Positions 24,091 through 36,674 are shown, numbered from the stretch's first letter. The stretch: DNA of 64,000 nt from Membranipora membranacea (GCA_914767715.1 OU612069.1:4030001-4094000); one strand, 5' to 3'. The notes: generated by a model from the sequence alone, not told the origin. Made by a program: numbers and translations.

Positions 24091-24318
24091 GGTTATCATT
24101 ACCACAAATTATCATTACCGCAAGAAATTATCACAAGAAATTATCATTACCACAAGATTACCACAAGGTTATCATTACCACAAATTATCATTACCGCAAG
24201 AAATTATCACAAGAAATTATCATTACCACAAGATTACCACAAGGTTATCATTACCACAAATTATCATTACCACAAGAAATTATCATTACCACAAGATTAC
24301 CACAAGGTTATCATTACC
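24091..24318. repeat. 76-bp tandem repeat
   Basis: Units start with ggttatcattaccacaaatt at 24091, 24167 and 24243 (76-bp period), then a shortened 63-bp unit to 24306. Each unit is itself built from smaller 'attatcattaccacaag' blocks. Confidence 0.92.
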
Positions 24319-24624
24319 AGGTGTCGTAAGGCTAAGTATGCATCATGCGTGACTTGAATTTGCGCATGTGCAAGAACAATGAGTTTACTTTGGGTTCTGA
24401 TTGCAACTTTGGAAAGGGGAAATGGGATAACCCCTGCATAAACTGTCAATCAAAATCAGCTAATAATGACAAGAGAGGATAACTTTTAATAACAAATCCG
24501 CACGTTTTGGGGAGTATGTCACCAGAGCAGGTAGCCAATCAGATGGCTTCGGAATTCCGAGGCTCAATTTTGCAGAGATCAGCTCATGCCCAGAGCTGAG
24601 CATGCGCAGAATGGTTGAAGGCAT

Positions 24625-24630
24625 TTTATT
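24625..24630 (-). promoter_or_regulatory. Candidate polyadenylation signal of the RING gene
   Basis: AATAAA on the minus strand about 295 bases after the RING gene stop codon. It is the only canonical hexamer noticed near that end; support is motif only. Confidence 0.35.
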
Positions 24631-24924
24631 ACTGTCTGCATTTTTGTAAAGAAGTTGATTTCCCAGGCTATATAATTCATGCTAGTAGGGACAGCCAATC
24701 AGATTAATTTCAGATGAGCCCCTGTGTTAAGTGTTCTAACTGCATGATGTTATGATACTAATTTCCATTCTAAGAAATGAATTTAATTCTGTGATATATA
24801 ATTATAAATGTCTTAGTCTTTGTCGCTTAGAAATTTCTGCGTTTCACAAATAAATTATTATTATTATACTGAAGTACATGATATACAAATATCTGATCAC
24901 TGATCTCTGCGCTGTATTCGGAGT

Positions 24925-27708
24925 TTACAGATAGGTGCGGATAGTGCCTCTTATCTGAGCTCTACAGACGGGGCACTCAAATAGTGCGCTCGTGCAGGAT
25001 TGGCATGTCACCAGATGTCCACATGGTACAAACGTTACCGCCACTGGGTTATCTAAGCACACCTGTCAAATAAGATAATTAGAAACGTTGTTATTATATG
25101 TTGAGATCAAACTTTTCACCATTTTCATTATTATTATTATTATATTGTCATAGTAGGCAAAAGCCCGACATGTGCCGTGGAAAGAAAATTGATTATTAAT
25201 AATCAATGTAAGATACCATACACAGTTGTGAGCTACTATACTGTGAGTGCGATTTTACATTGATTTTTAATAATCAATTTTCTTTCCACTTTCCCGTTTT
25301 TGCCTAATAAGAGGCGATAAATTAAATCACTTTTAATTAGAGTAATATCTCACTATTTGCGAATACATTCTCACTTCGGATTTCTAAAAATAAGAGCACG
25401 TTTTTGGTTTCGATGTTTGATATTATCAAGGGGGAGAATTGAGGCAAGCAAAACAGAAACAGATTTGGAAACCTATAGCCAACAACAGTAAACCTTACCT
25501 TGCAGACAAGCTCCGGCTTCAGTTCTTTTTGCTCTGAAAAAAAAAACAAAAGAGTTTCTAATCACAATCACAGTAACAGAAAAATTGATGCAAATAGAGA
25601 AAAAACTGATGCACGGTGCTGACTATTACAATGGTATACATCGGGAAAAATCTGAGCATGAATCAACAGGATGGATTTCCTGTATACTCATAGATTTTGA
25701 TGGTTTGCTACGAAAGCTATAATGCTGTAGAATTATTACACAGCGGTATGAAATATATATATATCTTTTGGCAAGTTCACACGCTAGCATGGCAACATGT
25801 CAGACACAAAAAGCTGGAAAACCCAGCATTGCCTAAAAAACCAGTTAGACTGAGTTTCAAGACATAAGGCTATAAATTCTTTTTACAAGTTCACACGCTA
25901 AGATGTGTGACACACAAAAAGTTGGAAACCCAGCAGAAAATCAGTTAGGACAGGAAAAAATCATGAGAGCAGGGGCCAGAGAAGACAATAAGAAACCAAT
26001 TTAGAACATATCATATTAATCCAATGTCTCTTGTTCTTGTAGCAACTCTTGCTTCGACCTGACGGCCCCCAGCCAAGAGAGCTAATTATAGGTTAATTTT
26101 AACTCAACATATCAAACTGAATCCCAAAACTCTAAGACGCTTGCGGGGAGTCTCAGATGAGATCGGGGTCAATGACAACATCAACATCAGAATCTTTCGC
26201 TTTGTGCCTCATGTTGTTAACCAAGCAGTATGGTGTAAGACTAACACAAATAATTTTTAGATTTCTAAAACTTTATTACAGAATTATTCTCAAATTGACT
26301 TACTATTCTTGCTTTCACTGTGGGTGTTCATCAATGTTTGAATTGCTTCTGATTTCTCAGTTTCTTCTGACATTCCGTCGATACGATCTGAAAAACATAA
26401 ATTCAAAAGTCAAAAGTTCTGACTAATAAGAAAAAACTGTCAATGGAAATGAAAAAAACAACGATTGGAGGAAGTATCCTGTGATGCGTGGCCTTGAATC
26501 ATACACTGGAATTCCCATGTTCTCATGACAGTTTATAAGGTTGAAAGTTGTTACATGTACAGGCAATAATCCTTTAGTTCCAAACATCCGAAGAAAGGGA
26601 AAGTCTTGTTTAACACGGAATAAACTGTATAGACAGTTTTCTGAGCTCTTATTTATGCCCCAATTGTTCTATCTCCAGTTTGGTACTTTTAACCCACGCC
26701 GCATAGGAAAAACCTGCTGAAAGAGGGTTTTATTGAAAATCGCTGATGCTAGGATAAAAATGATTTTCGATTCAGAGTCTGCACCATTGAAAACCCTGGG
26801 AGACAGGGTTTCCAAATCATTGGAGGCTTGACTGTTGATAAGTCTTAATTTTAGTGACGAAACTCATGAAAGATTCTGCCAAATTGTCTGCAAAACTGGC
26901 AGAAAATGCTATAATTGACTATCCAAATACTAAAATTATTTACCAAACATTGTTCATTGTGAGTTTTCAATGTTGCAGATTCTGAATCAAAAAGTTAAAA
27001 AGTAAAAGGTTAAAAGTACCAAACTGGAGAGAGGACAATTCCAAATTGAGGCCTAAATCAGAGCTTTGGCAACAGCACAAAGAAACTGCATCAACCATTT
27101 TAAGCGGCCATGAACTATCAAGTTCAGCCATGCTCCTTTCATCTTGTCTAATTCCAATGATTAGGTTTCAAGGTCCGACGCCGTCAAATGAGTAGGCTAC
27201 TTTGACCTCCCAGGTTGTGCATCAAAGTCAGTACATGATATTAAGAGACCAACTATTTACTTACCAGGTTTTTTGACCGACTCCAGAACCTGATCTAAAC
27301 TCTCATCCTCCAGACGATTTAGCAGTTCCACCACATAAGCCGCCTCATATTCAGCTTCAGGTCCGATCTTCTCGATAGCATCACACAGTTTCTGTAACCT
27401 ATCCTTTACTTCAAAGTCATGATAGCGATACACGCTAGCAATCAGCACAGCAAGTATTCTACTTATTGTCTCAGTATGCTTTTCAGGTCGCTTTCTAGGT
27501 GCTGATATCTCAGTTCGAGTCATTGATCCTTTCTGTTTAGCAGCTGTACTAGATGTTGATGGCTGCTCTCCCTCTAAGAACCTACTGGGTGGTGGCTTCG
27601 AAAAATTTTGTATGGAGTCAGTCTGTAAACTCTCTGAGCCCATAAAATGTCCAGTCACATCCATAGTATTTCCAATATTCTGTCCGAGTTTCCCTATCCC
27701 GATCTTCC
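24925..27708 (-). CDS. IAP-type RING finger protein, 3' exons (5'-partial)
   Basis: Four minus-strand exons join cleanly: 27708-27265 (enters in phase 1), 26387-26304, 25533-25499 and 25062-24925 (stop TAA), giving about 233 residues. The last two exons encode a C3HC4 RING: CKVC, PCGH, CQSC and CPVC, ending RGTIRTYL. This spacing and the ending closely resemble the C-terminal RING of cIAP-type inhibitor-of-apoptosis proteins, where the RING is an E3 ubiquitin ligase module. The large exon has a Ser/Thr/Lys-rich linker and then a helical segment (residues about 90-140) that could be a UBA- or CARD-like bundle; I cannot assign it. No BIR domain exon was found in the window upstream, so full IAP identity is not shown. 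A methionine inside the first exon could also start a shorter protein. Confidence 0.8.
25153..25308. mobile_element. Foldback element
   Basis: The ends are taggcaaaa and ttttgccta, with a stronger inner inverted repeat (ggaaagaaaattgattatta and its reverse complement). It is about 155 bp, without coding capacity, in an intron of the RING gene. Confidence 0.75.
25786..25945. repeat. Imperfect duplication, about 110-bp offset
   Basis: Two copies of 'caagttcacacgcta' followed by 'gacacaaaaagctggaaaaccc' / 'gacacacaaaaagttggaaaccc' and 'cagttag'. It lies in an intron of the RING gene. Confidence 0.65.
26643..27065. mobile_element. MITE with about 50-bp terminal inverted repeats
   Basis: The left end (agctcttatttatgcccca, then tccagtttggtacttttaac) and the right end (gttaaaagtaccaaactgga, then gcctaaatcagagct) are inverted copies. 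It is 423 bp, non-coding, and lies between two exons of the RING gene. Confidence 0.78.
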
Positions 27709-27834
27709 CTGAAAGCAAACATAAAGAATCGAAACCACAAAAAATATTGTCGTTATGCGTAAAGCACACACGCAAACTCTTGATGCAGGCCTTAATCGCT
27801 GGAGAGAACGTGCTGAATTGGTTGGTAATATATA

Positions 27835-27892
27835 GGCCACAATGGAACACTGGATTTAATATCTCATAACCTTGGACTCTGGGTGAAAGATC
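27835..27892. mobile_element. Fragment of the 45.3-45.9 kb palindromic element
   Basis: ggccacaatggaacactgga followed by tatctcataaccttgga matches the arm of the palindrome at 45338-45866 (aatggaacactggctttgat, atctcataaccttgaaccct). Only one arm fragment is present. Confidence 0.6.
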
Positions 27893-28519
27893 GCAAGATT
27901 ACTTTTGCTAGGCCGTCGATGCCACAAGACTAGTGGTGCATGTTTTTTTAAGCAACATTGAAGTTAAGTTAAAATGCTTGCTCCTTATAAACTAGAATTG
28001 GTTTTTCTAAACATTAGGCTTCTAGGCTACAAGGCGTACTATCCATAAGGTTACTTAGTTTTCTAATTACTATCAATCATTATTATTAAGCCAGTCTGAC
28101 GTAGATCAAATGTCAAAAGCACTTACTATTCGAAGTGTATGAAGTGAGTAGTTGAAATAAATATATATTTTCAAGGTGGCTGAGGGGTCAAACACTACAT
28201 TTGGTCGCAGAACACAATTGCAATGTCCCACATTTGAGTGAGAGGTTATGACATGAAACAGAAGTGCTGACTTGGTGGGATGGAAAACCTCAACTTAAGA
28301 GACTCTTCTGGAGGCTAAAGGTCAACCAGTTACTTAGTCTCCGGTTATACAACGCTATGTTTGCAAAGCAGGAATTGTTACATACAAAAGAGAACACAAC
28401 TCCCATTGTAAGTATACAGGATTGCCCGCTTGCTCAGGTACGATGAATATGAATGGTGTAATGTTAACTGTAGCCTATTGTACAAACCTAATAAACTGAC
28501 ACTTCTATAAAATTTATTT

Positions 28520-28844
28520 CATTACAAAATAGAGTACAGTTGTAAAATATCCTTTACCAGTGGTTCCTGCATATTTTAGCAGCGGGTGGATTGTGTATAC
28601 ACACAAATGAGTGTAGCAAAAGTGGAGAGCTGAGGCTAGCATACATGCTCCCCAACCATTGATCACACACACCCAACATGCATTAAGACAAGAAAACTTT
28701 GCCTGCCATTGTACTCCTTTGTTCACCAAACAAAAGGCCTTTTGTTATACAACTCTCATAGGTCTCTTGGGACATGTCTCCCTGACATCGGCCCCCAGGG
28801 CCTATCCAACATACTACAGCATAACTGTACTTTATTTTGTAATG
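28520..28844. mobile_element. MITE family 2, copy 1
   Basis: The terminal inverted repeats are cattacaaaatagagtacagtt and aactgtactttattttgtaatg (22 bp, one or two changes). The interior is highly similar to the copy at 46679-46983. It is non-coding. The ORFs inside it on both strands are shared by both copies only because the DNA is. Confidence 0.88.
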
Positions 28845-30863
28845 TTTGCTCTAAAGGCTGAAATTATCCACAAAATTGTGTGATTAATTTTTTGCATTTG
28901 CGTTTGACATGGTCCTTTCCATGTTTCTTTGCTATGAGACATTGAAAAAGGTATTCCCTTTGCTGTTCAAGCTTCTAAATTCACTGTTCTGTTATATGAC
29001 AAAAATGAGGGTCACACATTTTTAATGTTCTAATCCGGGACTGATGTAAAGACAGACATAGCAGTTCTACATAGAGCACACTATGTTTGAGAATGAGATT
29101 TCCAAATTTAAGACTTGCCAAATTCTATTAAATTGAAAGTTCTTTTCAATTTATCATGACAAAGAAACATGAGAATGACTTGAAACTTACAACGCTACCC
29201 TTTTTCCAGCAACTACCGAACTATATATATAAGCTGTAAATGTAATGAATATCGCTCTGTTGTTACTCCCGCCAGGAACATTACATCAATCCTACCCGAG
29301 GAATGGATTGGTTGAAATTTTAGTCAACTTGAGAACATTTCCATCTGATTTTCTGGCTGAGGTTGCTTGAATAATTGATAGAGCCACTTCAATATTATTA
29401 TTTTACTTTTAGTAGTGGACACACTCTATCATCCTATGTATTTACATTTATTTATGATTTAGGTCTGTTTTTTTGCTTTTCCCCTCCTCCTTCCTGCTTG
29501 TGATCATATGTTATGAGTTTTAATAAGGCCTACCTACATACACATAACCACGTTTATATGTACTTTTATTTACTGTCCAGTTGTATGTATGTGTATGTTT
29601 GTAGTATATAGTAATTGTATGTTTGTTGTGTGATATGAATATGTATGTCCATGGGCCGGGGATGGGCAAACAACAAAACTCACCATTACACTACAATACC
29701 CTACTATTCTACTATAATTTTTATAAACATTGATGATCAAAGATTTTTCACATATACTCACTATTTTGGGTGAACAGCTAGCAGCTGTGAGTTGTTGAAT
29801 TAATCCAATAAGTCCTGACAAAACGTTTTACTACTCTACTGTCATAAGATTACAAAATGGCTTCCAGTTGGATTTCCCGTTTGATGACTCATTGGCAACA
29901 TTCCAGGTATTAATAATCACCGGAACTGGTGAGCAGACTTTTTAACACACTCCTGATTTTCACCCCTAATAACTTTACTTTCTCTCTTTTTCTTTCATCA
30001 GTGATGTTTTTATGTGTTTCAACTTAGTTTATAAAGCCATCCTAACTGAATTTAACATATACTTAAGATTAGATAAGTCGAATGATCACAGAGGGTCAGA
30101 CTGAGAATTCTAGCAGTCTAATTTATTTAGAAAACTACATGGAATCCCCATTTTCCAAAAGTAGGCGAAACTTTGCATTTACTATCCCGCGAAACCTGGA
30201 AGCAGTCATAACATCCTTTTTCCTTATTTCCCACAGGTCTATTCCAAAACCTGGGACCTGGGTTTTTGTTGTTTTGAACTGAAATTGTTTGCTGAAAGAG
30301 CTACAGGTGACTAAATCCATCAAATGAGGTATGTATGAGCAGCTTAGGAGGTAGTCTTTCAAACAGAATACTCAGGGAAGTGCTGTCCAAATTTCTTTTG
30401 ACTCCAGAGACAACAATACAATGAAAGTTGGACGTGTCTTCTCAACCACGAATTAGGCCTACCTTCAAACGACAAAACAACAAAAACTCAAGGGGCAGTC
30501 AAACATTGCCAAAGTCCCAGGTTTTGGAGGAGACCTGTGTTATTTTCACATATTACTTTGTCAAAAAAGCTTTTTTTAAGCACAGGGTCCTACTCATACC
30601 TTCAGGCAACTCAATTGATTAAAAACTGTGTTGATTGTAGGGATTTTTCTGTCAAAAGGTTTGGGACTATTTTGGTGCCTCCATTTTCCAAAAGCAAGCA
30701 CAAAGTCTGAAATTGTCTTTTACAAAATTTAAAGAAATAACAAGGGAGCCTGCTTCTCCAGTGATGAATCTCCAGAGACTTACTAGAGAAGAGTATGTCA
30801 TTATTATTATTTTTCAATCTCTCTCTCAAAACCGCTCCTGTTTTTTCTCTGTGGTTCCTCTAG

Positions 30864-33047
30864 GAGCAAACTGCAAACCCTGTACCGGAGTTGGACTTGC
30901 ACCACCAAGAAGAAGGCCTGTGTTGCGTGGACCATACAGCACAGGCCTTACTGGACATTGGCATAGTAAAGGCATGACAGCTATAATATATACATACATA
31001 ATGGCCTACTTACTCTACTTACTATACATTACAATAATAATGATGATATTGAGACGAAGGAAGGGACAAGTAATTGAATGAATTTGGGTGATACTTACTG
31101 TTGGACCCATGAATTTTGAGGCTTCATGATTCGTTTCATGCCTTTGGCAACAAATTGGAGTGCTGAGTACTGTTACATACTCCCTGCTTATACTTATATA
31201 TATTTTTTTTATTTTACTGTTACAATTAAATTTATTATAGACACGGTTGACTTCAGTTGCCTGTTTGGTTTGCTGACCCAACTACTAACTTCATACTTCG
31301 AGGATGATGATTTGACAATAGGCTATGGCAAAACAATTTATTGATAGTTCGTTCCAGTCATTAACGGGTTTACCAATTGCGCGGGGCTTAGCCAAACACT
31401 CCCAGGGTACCATTGGGTAAGGAGCTACCGATGGGGAGGGCGATCAAGTCCTTAGCTGTAGCTATAAGACGCTCTATTGGTGTGACTTTGAGCTACAGAC
31501 AGGGGAGGTATATTGTAGAGGGAGTCTGGAGTACCCGATAGTATAGTATACAAGTATAGGTACTACTTATTTTTTGCAGGATTGCCAGCTGCAGAAAACA
31601 GAATAACCTACAAGAGTTTTGGATTCAGGATCAGGAATATTCTATATGAATGCTGCAATGGACAGACTGTTAAACATAATTATGCCTGAAAAAAGGCCTA
31701 TTAACTGACAGTCACCTAGATACCATTTTTCTCTGTTGGGGACATGTAAATCATAATCAAGAGTAATAGTTAGTGCACTCAATAGCGGAGAGGGGTTAAA
31801 CATATTCATTGCATTATTTATTTGGCAGGTTCCAGGCTAGTCCAGTCTCTTTAGATCTATCATCAGCTAATGCTGCTGATGGATGATAAGCTCTTCTCGT
31901 CTAAGATGGAATCCCTGTCAATTCATGTCATTCTCCATTTCACTCTCTAGGGGTGGTGGCCAATGAAAACCGTTATCTAAAATATGGATAATATTTCTTT
32001 GTTGTCGTTAGATTCTCCAAATTACTGTTGAATCCTAGTCATGGCTACCATCATCAGCTAAGTGCTTCGAATCCATTACCATATTTGACGATTTTATATC
32101 TGAGCTCATCGCTTGAGCAGAACATCATGCATGCTTTCTTGTACCTATACTGGAATACATAACAGAGATTGCGGATGTACTCAAGGGGATATGGCATCAG
32201 CAGAATAACAAAGGTATTTGGCTAATATTTAGGGAGACGAACGCTAGGGGTAATGCAGTCATTAAATGGTCAAATTTGGTATTCTTGGTACTGACAAACC
32301 ACAATGTTGAGTTTTTCTCCCTCAACAGTTTGGACTATTTAGCTTAAGTTTAGCTCATCTAATTTATCCGCTATATAAGGTTGTCCTTTCACATTACAAA
32401 TTTGGATGACATGAGAAATGTTCCACTGAATTCTGATCTAGGCATTTTTAGGCGAGGATATCTCAGTTCTTCATTTACTGTTCTGCTTTTTTAGGGATTT
32501 GCTATGGATTTCACGTCGTGGACACTCACAAGATACCAGATATACCATTTACAATGATAAGCACGAGATTAAGTAAGGTAAGCAGGCTGTCAACAAACTT
32601 GTGTCAAAGCTATATTAGCTGCACAGTTCTGAGTTCTCAGGACAAATAAATTGAAAGATTCTGTCTTGGTACCTCATATGTCATCCCTGTTGTTGGTAAA
32701 TAAATTGTTGTTCAATGAGTAGGAGATGGCTCAGTTGGTTAGAGCGCCCGACCTTCAGCATGCAAATGTTGAAGGTTGTCAAATCCCACTGCAGTCCATC
32801 GACTACTGGGATCGGTTGGCCCCCAGGTGTGCTCTGACCTGCCTGCAAACAAAGAGTAACTTGGCACAGATATTGCGGCCTCGCCACTAAGGCAGTAAAA
32901 TTTCGCCGTCTATGCTTCGGGATGTGGCCTGTGTTAAGAGATCTGATTTTATTCAACCTTTAATTTTTAATCAACTTCATCAATTTATTTCCACAGATAA
33001 ACATCGATGATTACAATATCAACCTTGCTGTTTATGTTGTAGCTTGA
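30864..33047 (+). CDS. Candidate exons of an unrecognised gene (3' end)
   Basis: Four possible exons fit in phase: 30864-30965 (phase 0 to 0), 32168-32213 (0 to 1), 32495-32577 (1 to 0) and 32997-33047 (stop TGA). Splice sites are good (TTTTTTAG/GG, AAG/GTAAGC, TCCACAG/AT). The last two exons join to CYGFHVVDTHKIPDIPF ... INIDDYNINLAVYVVA. I recognise no family. The first two candidates loosely echo TNF-ligand stalk exons 2-3 of the gene at 7727 (a CCV followed by a leucine pattern, then an exon starting IA and ending in phase 1), but no TNF homology domain follows. A possible first exon is at about 29859-29909 (MASSWISRLMTHWQHS). The 3' exons are better supported than the 5' ones. Confidence 0.35.
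32719..32973 (+). mobile_element. tRNA-derived SINE, copy 3
   Basis: A-box atggctcagttggttagagc, degraded B-box (tgtcaaatcccactgc), body gtgctctgacctgcctgcaa and attgcggcctcgccactaagg, and an AT-rich tail. It lies in the intron between the last two candidate exons of the + strand gene ending at 33047. Confidence 0.82.
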
Positions 33048-33779
33048 TCATCAGAATACTATGGCTATTCAGACTTCACAAGGCTCAATACTCTAGCAGC
33101 ATGCAACTCTTTTCTCATCAGACTGACAGTCTTATTAGTTTAACAACAGATCAGGGCAAATCAAGTCAATGATATTCCTCATCCCTCTTTCATAGCTCAT
33201 AAGCAGTGTTCAGCATCAAATTTATCTTCATATATTATCCAGTCATTGATACCTCTGTTTCTCTGATCGGATCTTCGACTGATATTATTTTTGTATCCTT
33301 GTTAAATTGTGTAGGTTTCAGATTGGGAGTTATCTGTACTTGTAAAAACTATGAGTAGACAAATCACGTATTTGTGTAGAGAATTCCTATCAAACCACAT
33401 CTCACATTTCCTATTTTCAGTTCAAGTGGTGATGGTGTTTTATTGTAGTAATGTTATCAAATCTCAACATTTTGTGCACAATAACATATTGTACTTACCC
33501 ACAAATCTCTGATACTAATATAATACAAATAAAATATTTATCAATCAATCAGAGGTGTTCTATTTATAATACGACAGCTATGTAGAGCGCAATTGAAGTG
33601 GTGATTGCAGGTTCATACCAATGATTTACAATGAGGCAGACTATGGAATTTTGATCCAATGACAAGAACCCATAGCATCACTGCCTCACTACAGATGAAC
33701 AAACATTCAATAGATCAGCCCTTCATTCAGTAATATTTTTGTTTTGAACGTCTCATATGTCAAAGTGACTTGCTTGGCA

Positions 33780-33803
33780 TATATATATATTTATATATAT
33801 ATA
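33780..33803. repeat. TA microsatellite
   Basis: A (ta)n tract with a central ttta, self-complementary. Confidence 0.85.
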
Positions 33804-33850
33804 AAAATATGTAATAATCAATATTAGAATAGTGTTCATGAGTTTAATAT

Positions 33851-34620
33851 AGTGCCCAGGCCAAACCAAAACATGTTGATAATATTATCAGGGGTTTTAT
33901 AATATGACATGACATGACTATAATATGAAAAAACTAATTGTGTTGTGATAGCGAGTTCCGACAAATTTCTATCAATTTTATAATGTGTATATATTAATTT
34001 CAATATTAGCGACCGGGCCAAACCAGCACATATTGATAGTTTTATCAGGGGCCTTATAAAATGTCAGCTCATGCAGAGGGCAAATGAAAAAATTAATTGT
34101 GATTGTTACATCTGACAAATTTCTATCAATATCAGAAAACACGAAAATAATTTAAATATAGCGCCCAGCCCAAATCAGCACAAATTGACGGTTTTATCAG
34201 GGGTCTTATAAAACGTTGATTAAAAAAGTCTGATATCATATCACACGCCACATCCCGAAGCATGGGCGGCGAAATATTATTTTTGCCTTAATGGCAAGGC
34301 CGCAATGTCTGCCCCAGTTTTGCTCTCTGTTTGTAGGCAGGTCGGAGTACACCTGGGGCCAACCAAACCCCAGTAGTCGATAGACTGCAGTGGGATTTGA
34401 ACCACCGACCTTCATCACTTACATGTTGAAGGACCGGCGCTCTAGCCAACTGAGCTACCTCCTACCTCCTCAGCTCATGCAGAGCGCAAATGAAAATACT
34501 AATTGTGATTGCGACTCCTGACAAATTTCTCTCAATATAGAGTACACGTAAATAATTCAAATATAGTGCCCAGGCCAAACCAACACAAATTGATGGTTTT
34601 ATATGGGGTGTTATAAAATG
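33851..34620. repeat. Satellite-like array, about 155-bp unit, split by a SINE
   Basis: Units begin at 33851, 34008, 34160 and 34565 with variants of 'agtgcccaggccaaaccagc' and continue with 'ttttatcaggggtcttataaaa' and 'tgacaaatttctatcaata'. Spacing is 157 and 152 bp, then 405 bp, because a SINE (34216-34468) sits inside the third unit. Confidence 0.85.
34216..34468 (-). mobile_element. tRNA-derived SINE, copy 4 (minus)
   Basis: On the minus strand: A-box gtagctcagttggctagagc, B-box-like ggttcaaatcccactgcagt, body and AT-rich tail ending ttaatcaa. It interrupts the 155-bp array. Confidence 0.85.
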
Positions 34621-34649
34621 TCAGCTCAGCTAAGTAGAGCTCAGATATT

Positions 34650-34910
34650 TGGTTCAGCTTATACATTCAAAAGTCACAAAATCTGTCATGCGCTATCATT
34701 TAGTCTTCCATTTTTCTTACCAATTCAGGATGTGACGGCCATGCATAGAGCTTATTTTGTTCAAAAATCACAAAATATGTCAAGCGCTATCATGAAGTCT
34801 TGTCATATCAATATTTCAATGCAATTGTTACCAATTTAAGATGTGACGGCCATATATACAGTTTATTTTGTTCAAAAATCAAAAAAATCTGTCCAGCGCT
34901 ATCAAGTACT
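34650..34910. repeat. About 125-bp repeat family, first cluster
   Basis: Repeated core gatgtgacggccat ... cttattttgttcaaaaatca ... gtcaagcgctatca; about 2.5 units here, with two more near 37222 and 37335. Confidence 0.75.
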
Positions 34911-35584
34911 CAGATCATTAAAGTCAATTTGGGCAAATCTTAGGCTAAGAAGTTGTCTTCTCTTATTGATGAAATTTGGTGGCTGTTTTACAAAATAGAG
35001 TAGCTGCAGCTTTCAAGACTACAACTGTTTGCGTAACATTGTGTTGAGCATGGAAAGTATGTTAATTCGAGCTGCTGGCTGCAGATTAATCTATATGAAG
35101 CCATCGATCTGTGTAAAACATATAAATTGCAAGTAGGTGGCTAGATTGCTTCAGAAAGGGATACAGAGTAAATTTTTCAACAATAATGAAGGCAGAGAGT
35201 TTTTTACTCCTTGGTCAAGGTACCCGCAAGCTTTGTGTCAAGGGGAAAAATATGTGAAGCTTGAAGCCAAAAACTCCTTTCATCTGTTTTTCACCAATAT
35301 AGGGATCTGGAGCTCAAAGTTTTCGATTGCAGTGAAGAATAGAATATGCAGCCTCTCCCGTAAAAATTTCATTCTGTACAGCCTTACTCCACGATTACAT
35401 TTGATGTTTTATGCTTAAATTACACCTGTTACTATCTTAGCTAAATTGGTACGATGGGTAAGCAGTATTCCGACTGTTTTAGTAATAGGAATAACTATTA
35501 TAAATTGGAATGATGCTGCCACAATGTTCCCTTGGTCCCAGTCATTATTGAAGCTTAATTTTATCCAAAGGGCCTCATATCAAA

Positions 35585-35765
35585 TGTATCTGCTGTCCAT
35601 CGACTACTGGGCTTTGGTTGGCACCGAGGTGACCTGCCAGCAAACAGAGAGCAACCTGGTGCAGATATTGCGGCCTTGCCACTAACGCAACGAATTTCGC
35701 CGCCATTGCTCGGGAAATTGGCTTGTGACAAGACATCTGATTTAAATCAACCATGAATTTTAATT
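35585..35765 (+). mobile_element. tRNA-derived SINE, copy 5 (5'-truncated)
   Basis: It starts inside the body (ctgtccatcgactactggg), lacks the tRNA head, and continues with attgcggccttgccacta and the tail. 5' truncation is common for LINE-mobilised SINEs. Confidence 0.78.
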
Positions 35766-36674
35766 TGATGTAATAATGCCTCAATACACAAATTTCATAC
35801 GAGGCAAAAAGTCTTGAGTCACGAAGGTATACTCAGATTTTGATATTCTAATATTACATTTGCTTTAAATCCTTTGGAATAGATAAACAAGGCACAACAG
35901 TAACAAATTCTTCCATTGTGATGAAAGACAGAGACTTGTTGTTTACAAATAAGAATTTCTTGAGGGATTAGAAAATTCATTCTCAGAAAACAATGTCTGT
36001 AATTGATCTAACAACAATACACTGATATCCTTATCCAGCTTAGGTCTCAAACTTCAATGCACTGTGTGAAGAATTGCTTCCAATTTTATTTGGAGGCCAT
36101 CTCAGATTTGTTGGTTATGGAAGCAGCCCTTCTGTTAGGCTAACTGAATCCTCAAAAGTAACAACATTATAACTTGCTGCAGTATAGATGCAGTTCCAGT
36201 GCAAGATTTTGAAAAAAATGCACAAAATTGGTTATTTCAGGAATTCAATTCCTAAATATACCAAGGTTGACCATACAGATACTAGCTCACTAACTATGCA
36301 GCAGAATATTTCACAAAGATATTATGTGGGGTGAGCGCTCCAGACACACACATCCTATACGCATCCAGCATTATTACATCAGTGTTTTTCAATAATAAAA
36401 GTACTGGACTGATTAAACACCAAAGAAGATCAACTCAGCAATACACATTCGTGTAAAATTTAATCTAAACATTTGGATGTATTTGAAAAATGCTATTCTT
36501 GAACAGTATCCATTGGAGCTGGCAACATCTTTGCAGCATTCCGCCTCAGACTTGTCTTGCCGTAAAATAGGCAAAATCTAATTCATATGAAATCGGAATG
36601 GATGAAAAAGACAAATCCATGTCATGTTTCGGAATATAGGAGCATGTGAAGTGGGGATGGTATAGCATAAACAC

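Larger units (their letters stand above)
20831..24924. other. Intergenic region between TNF ligand and RING gene
   Basis: The two genes point toward each other across this 4.1-kb gap. It holds a poly-C run near 21103, an unidentified decayed coding-like stretch (21970-22860), AT microsatellites and a 76-bp tandem repeat (24091-24318). No intact gene is seen. Confidence 0.6.
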
